This document shows positions 13,471 through 24,303 of a DNA stretch of 64,000 nt, piece by piece. The first letter of the stretch is position 1, and every line of letters begins with the position of its first letter. Origin of the DNA: Cokeromyces recurvatus. Taxonomy: Eukaryota > Mucoromycota > Mucoromycetes > Mucorales > Mucoraceae. Both the position numbers and the translations under genes were made by a program. The notes beneath the pieces were generated by a model. It ran no database searches and was not told where the DNA came from. It saw only the letters and a program-made list of their open reading frames with translations. The stretch is taken from positions 62,001 through 126,000 of the forward strand of contig NW_026251433.1 of the NCBI RefSeq assembly GCF_025118155.1, given 5' to 3'.

Positions 13471-14288
13471 AAAATAATAATTATCTACTTTTAAGCATGT
13501 TGAAATATCTTTGTCAAATTTATAAAGAGAAAGAGAGCCTTATTTAGGCCTCTCTCCAGCACGGATATATTATACGCTTTTAGAATATTTCTAAATAGAT
13601 GGAAATGCTTCGTAGAAATATATATTCCATACGCTTCTCTTACATCATGTCTATTCCTTCTTAAATTAAATTCCATTGAATTGTTTATATGATGATGAAT
13701 AATAAAGACGACTTTATAGTTTGATAGTATCACAATTGTCACTTTTTCTTTTCTTCTCTTCAAGAAGTAATTGTGGGAAATTTTTTCTATCTTTTTCCCT
13801 CCCACTAAACTATTTTGTTTTTTTTTTAGTACAAAAAATTGCATTTTGTTCAGTATGGAAAATTCTTTCTTTACATGCATTATTATTTAGTACAAAAAAA
13901 ATAAAATAAACTCGATAGATTAAAAAAAAAAAAGCTTTACAACTGTTGTCTTTTATTTCATACTGAAATTTGTTGTTGTCAATTAAATCTTAAATAAATA
14001 AAAATAGTTACGCGTGGTCTCGTTTATTTTTTTTTTTTTTTATGTATAATGATAAAGCTTCATTTTTATTTTATTTTATTTTTTTATTTTTTTAGTCTTT
14101 ATGTAGTTGACAGAAATAAAAGAAGATAAAGTATTATAAAACAAAGTATAGATCTCTTGAATAATAAAGTGAACAAGTCTATAAAATAAGCCATTATATA
14201 TCACTAAAGAAAATGAGACTAAATTCTGTGCTGCATTCTACCAAAATGCTAATAAATTATTTATTCAAGAATGGAGTTGATTCCCTCT
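10363..14288. other. 3.9-kb gene-poor intergenic region
   Basis: Mostly AT-rich with TATG/TATA microsatellites near 10420-10570 and 13045-13095. There are about 33 A at 10653-10685, 18 T near 11572-11589 and 34 T at 13431-13464. A weak coding-like fragment at 12279-12617 is listed separately. A 129-codon minus-strand frame at 13491-13880 is Lys/Phe/Ile-rich and resembles nothing I recognise. I see no RNA gene. Confidence 0.45.
12279..12617 (+). pseudogene. Possible I9/subtilisin-propeptide-like gene fragment
   Basis: An open frame beginning after a stop at 12276-12278 carries AIPKSYVITFKEDVHQ, which resembles the first strand of peptidase-inhibitor I9 or subtilisin propeptide domains (consensus like IPNSYIVVFK). 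The frame then runs to a good donor (GTGAGT at 12462) and a good acceptor (TTATAG at 12573-12575), giving a short second exon that ends at TAA 12615-12617. If translated from the ATG at 12363 only 46 residues would be made, without the motif. No upstream exon with a start was found. I infer a remnant of a gene, or a small gene with a missed first exon. The motif match is weak. Confidence 0.25.
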
Positions 14289-15769
14289 TTATCTTGCCAT
14301 CCAAGGATGTAACTACATATATAATTAACTTCTTGTTAACATTTCCAATATATAAAAAAAATACCCTTATTCATTATAAATACCTTTATTTCTTTTAGAG
14401 TAATTCTATCTTTAGGATTTTTTTGAAGCATTTTATCTATTAAATCCTTTAGTAATGGATCGATTTCTGCTGAATGTAAAACACTATAGCAAGCGTTAAA
14501 TAAATAAATATACACATATATACATATAGGATAAGAAATACTACTTACGATTTGTTTTGAATATCAAAATATAGGTCCAATAGATGAGTTCTTTCAAAAG
14601 GTAAATGTCCATAGACTAGACAATAAAGTGTAATACCCATTGACCAAATATCAATACATGTTGGAGATGATGGCTCGGATCCTTCTTTTGATGCTATATA
14701 TATATATATATATATATATTTATACAAAGGAAGAAGAAGAAGAAGAAGAAAAGGGTCATTCTATAGTTGTATATATATATGTATATTATAATCTTTTCAT
14801 ACTTTTTTTCAAAAGCTCAGGAGCCATAAATGCAGGTGTGCCACTCATTTTGTAATCATAGTGAGTAGCCTTGTTTATAATAAAGGTAGCAGTGCCAAAG
14901 TCAATCAGTCTTAATGAATTATCTTTTGATAATATCAAATTTTGGGGTTTAATATCTCCATGAATAATTTGATTTTGATGTACTAAGAAAAGAGTTTTTT
15001 TTTTTTTGTTAGTAAAAAATAAATGTTTAAAATTCCAGTTATTAATTACAATGATCTACAGCAGCAACTAATTGTTTAAAAATGAGATAACATTGGATCT
15101 CTGAGTAAGGTTTAGTGCTTGAATGAGGTATAATATCCATAACAACTCCTTTTTCAACAAATTCAGTAACTAAAAGAAATAGTATCATAAAAGAGTCAAT
15201 ATGGAGAGGTATGGTGTGTGTGTATGGTGTATATATATATATATATATAACCTATAAAGATAGAGTCCTCATATTCAGAATCTTGAATCATTTCAATAAA
15301 ATCAATAATATTAATATGTTTAGAAAGTTGTTTTAATATAGTTGCTTCTTTAACAACCAATGTCATTTGCTTTGTGATTATTTGCTGCTGAATCGTGTTA
15401 TTTAGTTTTCGTTTTTTTGAATAATCAGTATTTGATACAATCATTTCTTTTGAGTAACTCATGGAGTCTCTTTTTTTATTTTGATAAAATAAATTTGACT
15501 GATATTGACGTGCAAGTCGAGATTTAGATATTTCTTTAATAGCCTGTGTAAATAAATAAATAAATAAATAAAGTAAAATAAAACAAGACTGAAATTCTTA
15601 CATATTTTTGTTTTGTCTTTAAATCAATAGCAAGATGAACTATACTTGATGTGCCTTGACCTATTTCATGTAATAATCTATAACGACCATTACCGATGTA
15701 CTGTTTTTCATTTTTTGTTTCTTTCCAGCGACGATGAAATTGTAAAGGTGAATTAAACCAATGTACCAT
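14289..15769 (-). CDS. CaMKK/SAK1-like Ser/Thr kinase
   Basis: Kinase resembling the CaMKK/SAK1/ELM1/TOS3/Ssp1 group that activates SNF1/AMPK. Seven exons are deduced: 15602-15769, 15252-15543, 15050-15169, 14803-14982, 14549-14693, 14384-14483 and 14289-14312, giving 342 residues that are almost only the kinase domain. Visible motifs are IGQGTSSIVHLA (glycine loop), YAIKEISKSRLAR (beta-3 Lys, joined across intron 1), VTEFVEKGVVMDII, HGDIKPQN, LIDFGTA, SGTPAFMAPELL, DIWSMGITLYCLVYGHLPFE, and the CaMKK-like LLDLYFDIQNKSV. The catalytic loop has HGD instead of HRD, so it would be a non-RD kinase. The chain ends at LHPWMAR directly after the kinase fold, so it lacks the long C-terminal extension of yeast SAK1. 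The second donor is the weak GTTATA. The specific upstream-kinase role is inferred. Confidence 0.85.
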
Positions 15770-16638
15770 TTTATTGATGATGAAGAAGAGTATAAAAGAA
15801 AGAAATACAGATTGCTTTATATACTAAATTTATAAAGAGAGAGAAAGAGAGGAAAATAGAAAGTAGGGGAGGGAAAGGAAGGAAAGAAAGGAAAGAGTAG
15901 GGTGAAGGGTAAAGGGGTTGAAATAATATATATAAATATATATAGATTGAATACAGGAATTAAGACATAAAATACATTAAATAAGCTATTATTCAACCCT
16001 TTTGTTTAACTCCCTTCCGCTTTCTTGGCTCACTACACTACAACAATACATAATAGAATCTTATTTTATAACATAATTAATCAAGTATGGCTATTTATAT
16101 TATTCAACTGTGAAATAATATATCATTTTATTATTTTATCATTTTTTTTTCTTTTTCTTTCTCTCATTACTTTCAAAAAATAAATAAATAAATAAATTGC
16201 ATATTGACAACAATTGTATTCATGTGAAAAGATAAAGACTGTTGCTACTGCTTCTTCTCCTCCTCCTTCTCCTTCTCTCCCCCTTCCCCCCACATTTTAT
16301 GTATAATGGTTCTTTATTATGTAAACACCAATTTTAAGCTTTTTTTTTTTGTACCTGATTTTTATGGTATATTGAAGCTTTATAATTAAATTTATTTTTT
16401 TCATTTATTATTTATTAAATCCTCCTTTTTAATTAATTGCTGTAGTACAGCATCTAAAATGATTTAACAAATATCAGTGGCTGCAGTATTTATTTATTGT
16501 AGTCGGAGATTCTACTTTCTTTTTAAAATAAATGCATATACCCATTCACTCATATCATTTTGCAACAACTAGTAATTTTTTTTTTTTTTAAGAAAAACAA
16601 GAGAGAACCTTTTTTTAATTCTTCTGTTTATTTTTATT
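15770..16638. other. Intergenic region between kinase and PGDH genes
   Basis: Contains the GA-rich 5' flank of the kinase gene (15830-15910) on one side and the 3' flank of the dehydrogenase gene on the other. CT-rich sequence lies at 16250-16290. I see no gene. Confidence 0.5.
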
Positions 16639-17654
16639 TTAATAAAGAACACGAGTTTTAATGTTGGCAGGGGTAGCTACAATAGCATTATAAAGTGTTT
16701 GTAAATGTTCCTGTGTAACATTGGAGATATCTGCCATTACATAAGCAATTTCACCCTTAGAGTCCGAATATTGCTTTTCAACGTTATGTTCTTCAAAGAT
16801 TTCATTAATAGCCTAAAAGAAAAAAAAAGATAAGAACCAAAACACACACACATACACACAAAAACTTACTCTAAGAACACCAGGAATATTACGATGGATA
16901 TAAAGAACACGAACTGTATCTTTATCGTCTTGAGAAATTGCACGTAAATCAATTTCAGGAAAGTTGACAGCACCAAGTGAAGTACCTTCATTAATAAACT
17001 TTGTTAAAGCAGAAGAGACTTCAATACCAATCATTCTTTGAGCTTCTTCAGTAGATCCACCAATATGAGGTGTTAAAAGTAAATTATTTGCTTTTAATAA
17101 TTCAGGATAATCTGTGAAATGAGGTCCATTACTAGCAGGTTCTTTAGGATAAACATCAATAGCAGCACCAGCAAGATGTCCTGATTGCAATCCCTTTATG
17201 AGTGCAGGAATTTGAACAACACTACCACGAGCATTATTCAAAAGATAAGATCCCTTTTTCATATATTTCATAATTTCACGTTCACCAATCATATTCTTCG
17301 TATCTTCCGTCTCTGGAACATGAAGTGTAACAAAATCGGAGATGGATAATAATTCTTCTAAGGAATCAACAGGTCGTGCTTGACCAAGAGGCATAATTTG
17401 TAAAACATCATAAAAATAAACAGACATACCCATAGCTTCAGCCAAAACAGAAAGCTGTGAACCAATATGTCCATAGCCCACAATACCCAATACCTTGTGT
17501 CTAATTTCATAGCAATTCTTAGAAACCTTGTTCCAGTTACCTTGATGCATTTCCATACTACGATCCCCTAATTGACGAGCAAGTGCAATTACTTCTGCAA
17601 TAACTAATTCTGCAACAGATCTTGAATTACTGAAAGGAGAATTGAACACAGCAA

Positions 17655-17697
<43 letters not shown>

Positions 17698-18218
17698 TAT
17701 GTTAATTTCTTTTCTTTTTGTTTTTCTTTTTTCCTTTTTTTCCCTTTTTTTTTTCACTCTCTTTTTATTACAAAATGAATAACTTACACCTTGATCAGCA
17801 GCAGCTTTCAAGTCTACTTGATTTGTACCAATACAGAAACAACCAATGGCCAAGAGGTTTTTTGCTTCATTCAAAACTGCTTTTGTAAGTTTTGTCTTTG
17901 AACGAATACCGATGATATGTACATCTTTAATTTTTTCAATTAATTCTTCACCGTCTAATGCTTTTGCGTAGGTTTCAACCTATATTATTTAAATCAACAC
18001 GTTAAAATAAACTAAAATTAAAATAAAGAGGAGGTGGACGGAGGGAAACTTACTTGATAACCTTGCTTTTTAAATGCTTCTACAGCAGTAATATTGATAT
18101 TTTCTAATAAAAGAATCTTGACTTCAGCTGTGTTAAAGGGTCTAAGTACTTTAGGCTTGGATTGACTAAAAGAAGAACCACGTGTACGGGTTTGAGTATT
18201 GCTTTCTTGATTAACCAT
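16639..18218 (-). CDS. SER3: D-3-phosphoglycerate dehydrogenase
   Basis: Catalyses the NAD-dependent first step of the phosphorylated serine pathway, 3-phosphoglycerate to 3-phosphohydroxypyruvate, in the cytosol. Exons are 18054-18218, 17788-17979, 16870-17655 and 16639-16812, 438 residues. The Rossmann NAD site is GIVGYGHIGSQL. Catalytic-region motifs are NNARGSVV (Arg), the Glu-bearing DVYPKEPA region, and PHIGGSTEEAQ (His). The C-terminal 70 residues form an ACT regulatory domain (VRVLYIHRNIPGVLRAINEI through IKTRVLY), so serine feedback is likely. The short N-terminal extension with several Ser and Arg matches fungal SER3/SER33 enzymes. Intron 2 (17656-17787) ends in 40 consecutive A on the sense strand, directly before the AG acceptor, where a pyrimidine tract would be expected. 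Identification is firm. Confidence 0.95.
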
Positions 18219-20418
18219 GCTTTTATGTCAAATTATTTTTTTAATAATAATAAGAGAAGAAAAGAATATTTGATTTTTTTTTTTTTTTATCTTCTTCTTA
18301 TCTGACTCAGTGGAGTAATAAAAAAAGGAGATTCACGTCACAGATGGCATATCTTTTTTTTTTTCTTAGATGAAACTACACCCCAGCAGCTTTTTTTTTA
18401 TATATTTTCTTTTTATTTTATATATAAAAGTAGATGCTCTTTTTTTTTTTCCTTTCCTTAATAATAATCAATTTTACATATCAAGAAATCTTCTTTGATC
18501 TCTGCACATACATTTTTATATTCCTTTTCATGTCCTTGATCGTTTTTTTAGTGTGCGTAGTACTGCATTTATTATGTTATATATTTAATTTTATTTTTAA
18601 ACATCGCGCCAATTATATTTAAGAAAGTTCTCTCTTTGATTGATGAAATGTCAAGCTTCTTATCATCATGTATAAACCTTGATAAAAAAAGAAAAAGCGC
18701 AGACTAAAACTGATGCAGATCTGTACATTAAACAAGGTTTAAATGATTCACAAAGTCCCGAGAGAGCGAAATTCAGACTTGAATACATCAAAGATATTAA
18801 CTCAACTACTGATCAAACAAAATAGTCTTTTCATCGAATACATTTTTCTTTAATAAACAAAATTAGCTTATAATAATCCTCAAAAGAAAAGAAAAAAAAA
18901 AAAAAGACAAAGATATATACTATTTGAAAAAAAAAAGATCGTATAATAGCTTGAGTATAGGCCTTTTATTACGTAATAATTGACAATCAAAAATTGCTAA
19001 TGAATGGAGAGATGAAAAGAATTATGACTATTATTTTTTATTTTATACCATTTCCTCCTTTACAATAATCACTTTTGAATGTGTGTAAACCACTACTTTA
19101 ATTAACAACCAAACATACATGTATATATTTATACATCTTTTTCGTATACAGACTTTTTTATTCTTTATAAACAGTGAAATTTTAACGGTTCAAAATATAT
19201 ACTTAACGTCTTTATACAAATATGAATCATTATTAAGCTTGTAAATAGCTTGACAGTATCATAATTTCTTAAATAGGGCACATGTACCGTATGCTCGTGT
19301 TGCTTCACTGCCTCTTTAGTGGTTATATATATTATCTAAAGTAAAGGGAGGAGAGAGAGAGAGAGAGGGTATTGAGTTATATGTTATAAACCTTGATTGT
19401 AGACAGAAACTTTTGTTATCAATTCTTTACAAGCGAGAGCATAAAACTTCTTATCTCCTTTGATTTTTACTACAACACTAAAGGAATTCTTAAGGTAGGA
19501 TACTCAATATATTTAAAATAGCAAACAGTCCTAACAACTCATCATAGGAATCCCGTAATTGTTAACATTAACTGAAGAAGTAGATGTATTGAAACATCAC
19601 ATGTACTCCATTTATATAAACCATTTGCTTAAAACAACCCTCATCTTCGAGAAAGAGTAATATAACACTATCATTTCTATAAACATGTTTTTTTCCTTTT
19701 AGAGCAGTCACCCCAATATCTAGATTTAGGTGTTTAAGCATAGCTCTATTACTATTACTGTCTACTTGACGAAAAAAAAATAAAGTGTAATTTATTGAGC
19801 TGGTATTTTCAGGAACACTAGAGTAAAAAAAAAAAAAAGAAATACCTACTAAAAAAAAAAAAAAAAAAAAAAAATTTGGATCCCGATTGATTCGAAAACC
19901 AGCCAATTGGAATTTAAAGAACTATGCTGATTGAGATTGGAATTCTTGCCATTTATCTACTATTTAGCACTGTATTTCCTTTCCTTTTCTTCGTCCTTTT
20001 CCCTGCTTACTAACACTATAAATCTTCATACAGTGAATACAACAACTAGAGTAAGCTATTTAAATTGATTCATTTCATTATCCAACTAGTCACTTTGGAG
20101 AAATACATATATATATATATATGTGTATATACATATAAGATAAAAATAACTACCGGGGCTGTAAGCATAAGAAATAAATAATAGTATTGGATTTATGTCA
20201 TTTATTTGTTATTTGATTGGATAAATTTACTGCAGTTTAAATGGATGATCAAAATCATCAAAAGATATGATTTTTTTTTAATACAATATAATTTTATTTT
20301 ACTTTACTTTATATCTTATTTTTTGTTTTTTTTTTCCTTTTATTTTATTTTAATTTATACTTATATCAATAAGAAAGTAGAAAGAACTTTATCTTTTAAT
20401 TAATAGAAATAGAGAATC
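18219..20418. other. Intergenic region between PGDH and MET2 genes
   Basis: The genes on either side are divergent, so this 2.2 kb holds both promoters. T-rich tracts occur at 18270-18288 and 18353-18364, and there is a GA repeat near 19350-19368. A possible decayed gene on the minus strand at 19384-19906 is listed separately. No RNA gene is seen. Confidence 0.45.
19384..19906 (-). pseudogene. Possible decayed protein gene, unknown family
   Basis: Several short minus-strand stretches look coding rather than random: LAGFRINRDPN before a T-run, then VPENTSSINYTL, DSNSNRAMLKHLNLDIGVTA, SVILLFLEDEGCFK, and, after a frame change, VVVKIKGDKKFYALACKELI ending at TAA 19384-19386. They lie in order, but I could not join them into one frame with plausible splice sites throughout, and homopolymer T-runs interrupt them. 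I do not recognise the family. It could be a relic, or a real gene with introns I have not resolved. Confidence 0.3.
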
Positions 20419-21997
20419 ATGCAAGAATATAGAACTTATGTAACTTTAAATGAGTGTCCGCCTGAATTAAGCAAAAACAAATTGATAAAGCTTGTACCTA
20501 ATCAGAATATCACTGTTATACCAGAATTCACTTTAGAGTCAGGAGTCAAATTAACTAATATACCTATTGCTTGGAAATCATGGGGTAAATTAAATGAAAA
20601 AGGTGATAATTGTATGATTATATGTCATGCTTTAACTGGTAGTGCTGATGTTGAAGATTGGTAAAGAAAGAAAAAAAATAAATAAATAAATACGTATAGT
20701 ATCCATTTATTATATATATATATTTATTGATATATATATATATATTACAGGTGGGGTCCATTAATGGGTCCAAAGAGGGCATTTGATCCTACCAAGTTTT
20801 TCATTATTTGTTGTAATGTACTTGGCTCTCCTTATGGTTCTGCCTCTCCTTTGACAATTAATCCTGAAACAGGGAAAATATATGGCCCGGAATTTCCTCT
20901 AGTAAGTATTAGAGACGATGTTCATCTTCATCGCTTAGTGTTAGACTCTCTTGGTGTGAGACAAGTGGCTATTTGTATTGGAGGTTCCATGGGCGGTATG
21001 CAAGTATTAGAATGGGCTAAAATGGATGAAGATTATGTTCGAACAATTGTACCTATCGCTACATCTGGGCGTCATTCAGCATGGGGAATTAGTTGGGGTG
21101 AAGCGCAACGTCAATCAATTTATAGTGATCCAAATTATGGTAAAAAGAAGAAGAAGAAAAAAAAAGTGAAAGCAATAAAGAAAAAAAAAAAACGACTAAT
21201 CCTTCTTTCTCTTTCTGTCTTTTTTTTTATCCTTATTTTTTTTATTTATTATTATCATTGTTACAGTGGAAGGATATTATACAGAGGAGAATCCTCCTGT
21301 TGTTGGTTTATCTGCAGCTCGTATGTCTGCTTTATTAACTTATCGATCTCGTAATTCCTTTGAATCAAGATTTGGACGTAAAGCAGCTAATTGGAAACCA
21401 AAAAGTCGACCCAGCTCACCTGCAGAAGCAAATCGTTTAATTCATAATGACGGTCATCGTTCAATCCATCTTTCAGAAACTCAAGATGAAACATCTAACC
21501 TTTCAGCAGATCCATCATCTATGCCTACACCGTTTATCTTTTCTGCACAATCCTATTTGAGATATCAAGGAAACAAATTTATTAACCGTTTCGATGCCAA
21601 TTGTTATATTGCATTGACACGTAAAATGGATTCACATGATATTTCAAGAGGCAGGACAGAAGATTATTATGATGTTTTAGCTTCCATTGGTCAACCTGCG
21701 CTTGTGATTGGGATTGAATCGGATGGATTATTTACTATCTCTGAACAATATGAGTTAGCAGAGGGTATGGCAGATACAGAAATGATTGTGATTCAATCCC
21801 CTGATGGACACGATGGGTTTTTACTTGAATTTGATCAAATCAATAGACATATCCTAAATTTTATTAAACGTGTCTTACCAGATATTTATAACACAAGTAC
21901 CTTATCTGAAGAAGAAGTAGTAGAGCAAAGTGAAGTACTTCAGGCTACAAAAACGAGTTTATTTGGTGAGGCTGAGGTAGATATTACTCAATGGTAG
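20419..21997 (+). CDS. MET2: Homoserine O-acetyltransferase
   Basis: Transfers acetyl from acetyl-CoA to L-homoserine, the committed step toward methionine by the sulfhydrylation route. Exons are 20419-20660, 20751-21139 and 21267-21997, 453 residues. It is an alpha/beta-hydrolase-fold enzyme. The nucleophile elbow is GGSMGG with Ser about 160, the acid is Asp about 363 in ESDGLF, and His about 392 lies in DGHDGF, so the triad is complete. The HALTGSADVEDWWGPLMG block, split by intron 1, is typical of MET2. A fungal insertion rich in Ser/Asp/Glu lies around residues 255-300. It is divergent from the phosphoglycerate dehydrogenase gene upstream and tail-to-tail with the small gene at 22231. 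Intron 2 is A-rich after its donor. Confidence 0.95.
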
Positions 21998-22230
21998 ACT
22001 TACACACACACACACACACACATGTTATAAAACAAACGACAGATATCCTTATATTTTTATTTTATTTTATTTTATTTTATTTTTTTGATTATGTACGTAC
22101 ATATTCCTCACATTATAATCTCATCAAAAAGATATATCACATAATATACATACATAAAGGAATTGACAAAACCCTATTTCAGTATTTTATTATATACATA
22201 TTTTTTTTTTACACACAACAAGTTATATAT

Positions 22231-22816
22231 TTAAACTAAAGCATTTTGACCAAAGGTGTCATCCATCTTGGAAGCTACACCTTCAAAGGTTTCAGGATCA
22301 GTAGAATGCATTGCTTTAATATCAGATGTGATATTATTCATTAGTTTTTTATCCATATTTGTTTCTAATCCTGTTCTTTGGCCAAGAAGAGTGGTGCCTG
22401 CTGCTGCTGATGGGTTGCTACTACCCCCCATATGAAGACCACTGTTACCATAGTCACTACTTGCTGTTGCATTTTGTACATTTGTATTCAAAAAGTCTTG
22501 TGTTTTATTTGCAGCCTATTTTATTTTATTTTAGTTATTCATTAATAAAAGACTCTACTACATTGCACTTACTGTATCAATCTTATCAGCAATATGGCTG
22601 ATGGTATTCTTTAAATTACTATTACGTTCAATAAATTGTGCTTCCATTTCTAATTCAATTATTATATATAGATGATGTATTATTATTAGTTAAAATAATT
22701 ATAATACTACTACTATATTGCTGTGTGTGTGTGTGTGTGTGTGTTTTTTTTTTTTTTTCTGTTATCATACCAGCATCAGTCATTGCAGCTTCCATATTAT
22801 TTTTTGTTGTATTCAT
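22231..22816 (-). CDS. Small unrecognised protein (135 aa)
   Basis: Exons 22771-22816, 22573-22649 and 22231-22515 join in phase with normal GT-AG borders. The start at 22816 was chosen because it is the only ATG giving an open first exon. The protein is hydrophilic. A probable helix in the first 60 residues (MEAQFIERNSNL, IADKIDTAANKTQDFL) is followed by a Gly/Ser/Ala-rich linker, then a second polar helix-like part ending in DDTFGQNALV. There is no signal peptide, membrane segment or family motif that I know. The three consistent splice junctions argue for a real gene. Intron 1 contains a GT repeat (22722-22743) and about 18 T. Function unknown. Confidence 0.65.
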
Positions 22817-23413
22817 CTTCAAGTATTATGTTATATAACTTTAATTCAATAAAAATAAAAAATAAAAAAAAGGAAAAAAAGAAAAGATAAAAGGCTTTTA
22901 TATATATATATATATATAGATAATTGTGTTGTTGTTGTTGTTGTGTATTTCTTTTTAGTAGTGGTAGCAGTAATAACAAGCTTTACTCATTTTGGTTAAA
23001 CAATCACTTATTATGCAGAGCCATAGAATTTTAACCTTTTATAGAAAGTTCTTATTATGTCATATTTTACAACAGTTGTAGTCATTATAGGAGGAGGAGA
23101 ACGACCATTACAAACTCAGATTCTTATTTCTACGCAACAGTTACTATTGCAGTTCTATAAATAGTAAAAATGATATATTTACACCATTACTTTTTAATAT
23201 GAAAAATCATCATCATCATATAATGCTTCTTCTTCTTCTTCTTCTTCTTATCATTGATGTTCTAATTCTTTTATTTTTTTTTAACACTATGTCATTTATT
23301 ATTATAAAGTATAACCTTAAAAAAAAATAGGTGTCATACTAGGAAAAATTTAGATAAATTATTATTAAGATTATTATTAAGTATGTAAGTAAGTAAGTAA
23401 GCTTGTTTGTTAA
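22817..23413. other. Intergenic, microsatellite-rich
   Basis: Contains an AT repeat near 22900-22918, a GTT repeat near 22926-22944 and a TTC repeat near 23226-23250. No gene seen. It includes the promoter of the small gene before it and the 3' flank of the gene after it. Confidence 0.5.
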
Positions 23414-24049
23414 TTAGTTGGAATTTGTAATAGTAGTATTGGACCTATAGGATGGAACAGACGTTAGATCTTCTAATGTTTCATCGTCTACTAAAGATGG
23501 GACACTTGATAGAGTAGAAGAGTTCATCATGGTATTATTATTATCATCATCATCATCATTATCCTTCTTTGTAGTAGGGACACTACCATAAAAAATATAA
23601 GGTTGACATTTGACATATGAGGAAGGCGTATAAAATTCATGCCTTTCATTAACGTGACTTGTAAGACATTCTGAATTCATTGGTAAATAAAAATCCATGA
23701 TATCTTCTTCATTTATTTCAACCCAATGATCCCTTTTACTTTCTAATGTGGGTGAAGGGGGTATGTATAATCCAGTTGTATCATCAATCGTAGATAACTT
23801 GTAGACCTCTGTTTCACCTGATTCCTTTAATGCTACAATAGCAGACTTCTTCTTTGCAAAACTAAAAGAAGAGGCAGAAGGCAAAAGCTTTTTTTTAGCA
23901 ACTTGTTTATTCTTATCCTCTTCTTCACAATAGTCTCTTTTGATAAGTTCATCAATAGAGGAGCCCCTTTCAGATTTTTGCCAAAATTTGATAGGTTTTA
24001 TAAATGATTTATATGTTGTTGTTGATGTTTCTGAAGTTGCTGATACCAT
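23414..24049 (-). CDS. Hypothetical acidic protein (211 aa), single exon
   Basis: Uninterrupted frame of 211 residues with a complex, non-repetitive composition that is unlikely by chance in this AT-rich DNA. Features seen: a Ser/Thr-rich start (SATSETSTTTYKSFIKPIKFW), a Lys-rich patch near residue 50, a Pro-containing centre (GLYIPPSPTLES), HWVEINEEDIMDFYLPM, and an Asp/Asn run near residue 170 (DNDDDDDNNN) followed by a Ser/Thr-rich tail. There is no signal peptide or membrane segment. The FIKPIKFWQ segment near the N-terminus looks like a conserved short motif, but I cannot name it. Function unknown. Confidence 0.65.
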   Translation of the reverse strand: MVSATSETSTTTYKSFIKPIKFWQKSERGSSIDELIKRDYCEEEDKNKQVAKKKLLPSASSFSFAKKKSAIVALKESGETEVYKLSTIDDTTGLYIPPSPTLESKRDHWVEINEEDIMDFYLPMNSECLTSHVNERHEFYTPSSYVKCQPYIFYGSVPTTKKDNDDDDDNNNTMMNSSTLSSVPSLVDDETLEDLTSVPSYRSNTTITNSN

Positions 24050-24272
24050 TGTTATTGTTATTAGAGGGGAAAAAAATTAAATTAAATTAAAAAGAGAGAG
24101 AGAGACAAGGGAATACTTTATATTACAGGAAGAAATTTCTATTTATATTACGACAATGATTGTTGAAAAAAAAAAAAAGGTGTTATTATTGCTGTCATTG
24201 TTGTTTAAATAGCCAATAATACTATAGTATTTTGACCATAGTCATTTTTAATTTCAGAAACTCAAAATGATG

Positions 24273-24303
<31 letters not shown>

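Noticed and set aside
13491..13880. 129-codon minus-strand frame
   Set aside because: Lys/Ile/Phe-rich, as expected for chance frames in AT-rich DNA; no family resemblance. Cannot exclude a relic.
16639..21997. Serine/methionine biosynthetic gene cluster
   Set aside because: Only two genes of related metabolism are near each other, 2.2 kb apart and divergent; not enough to claim a cluster.
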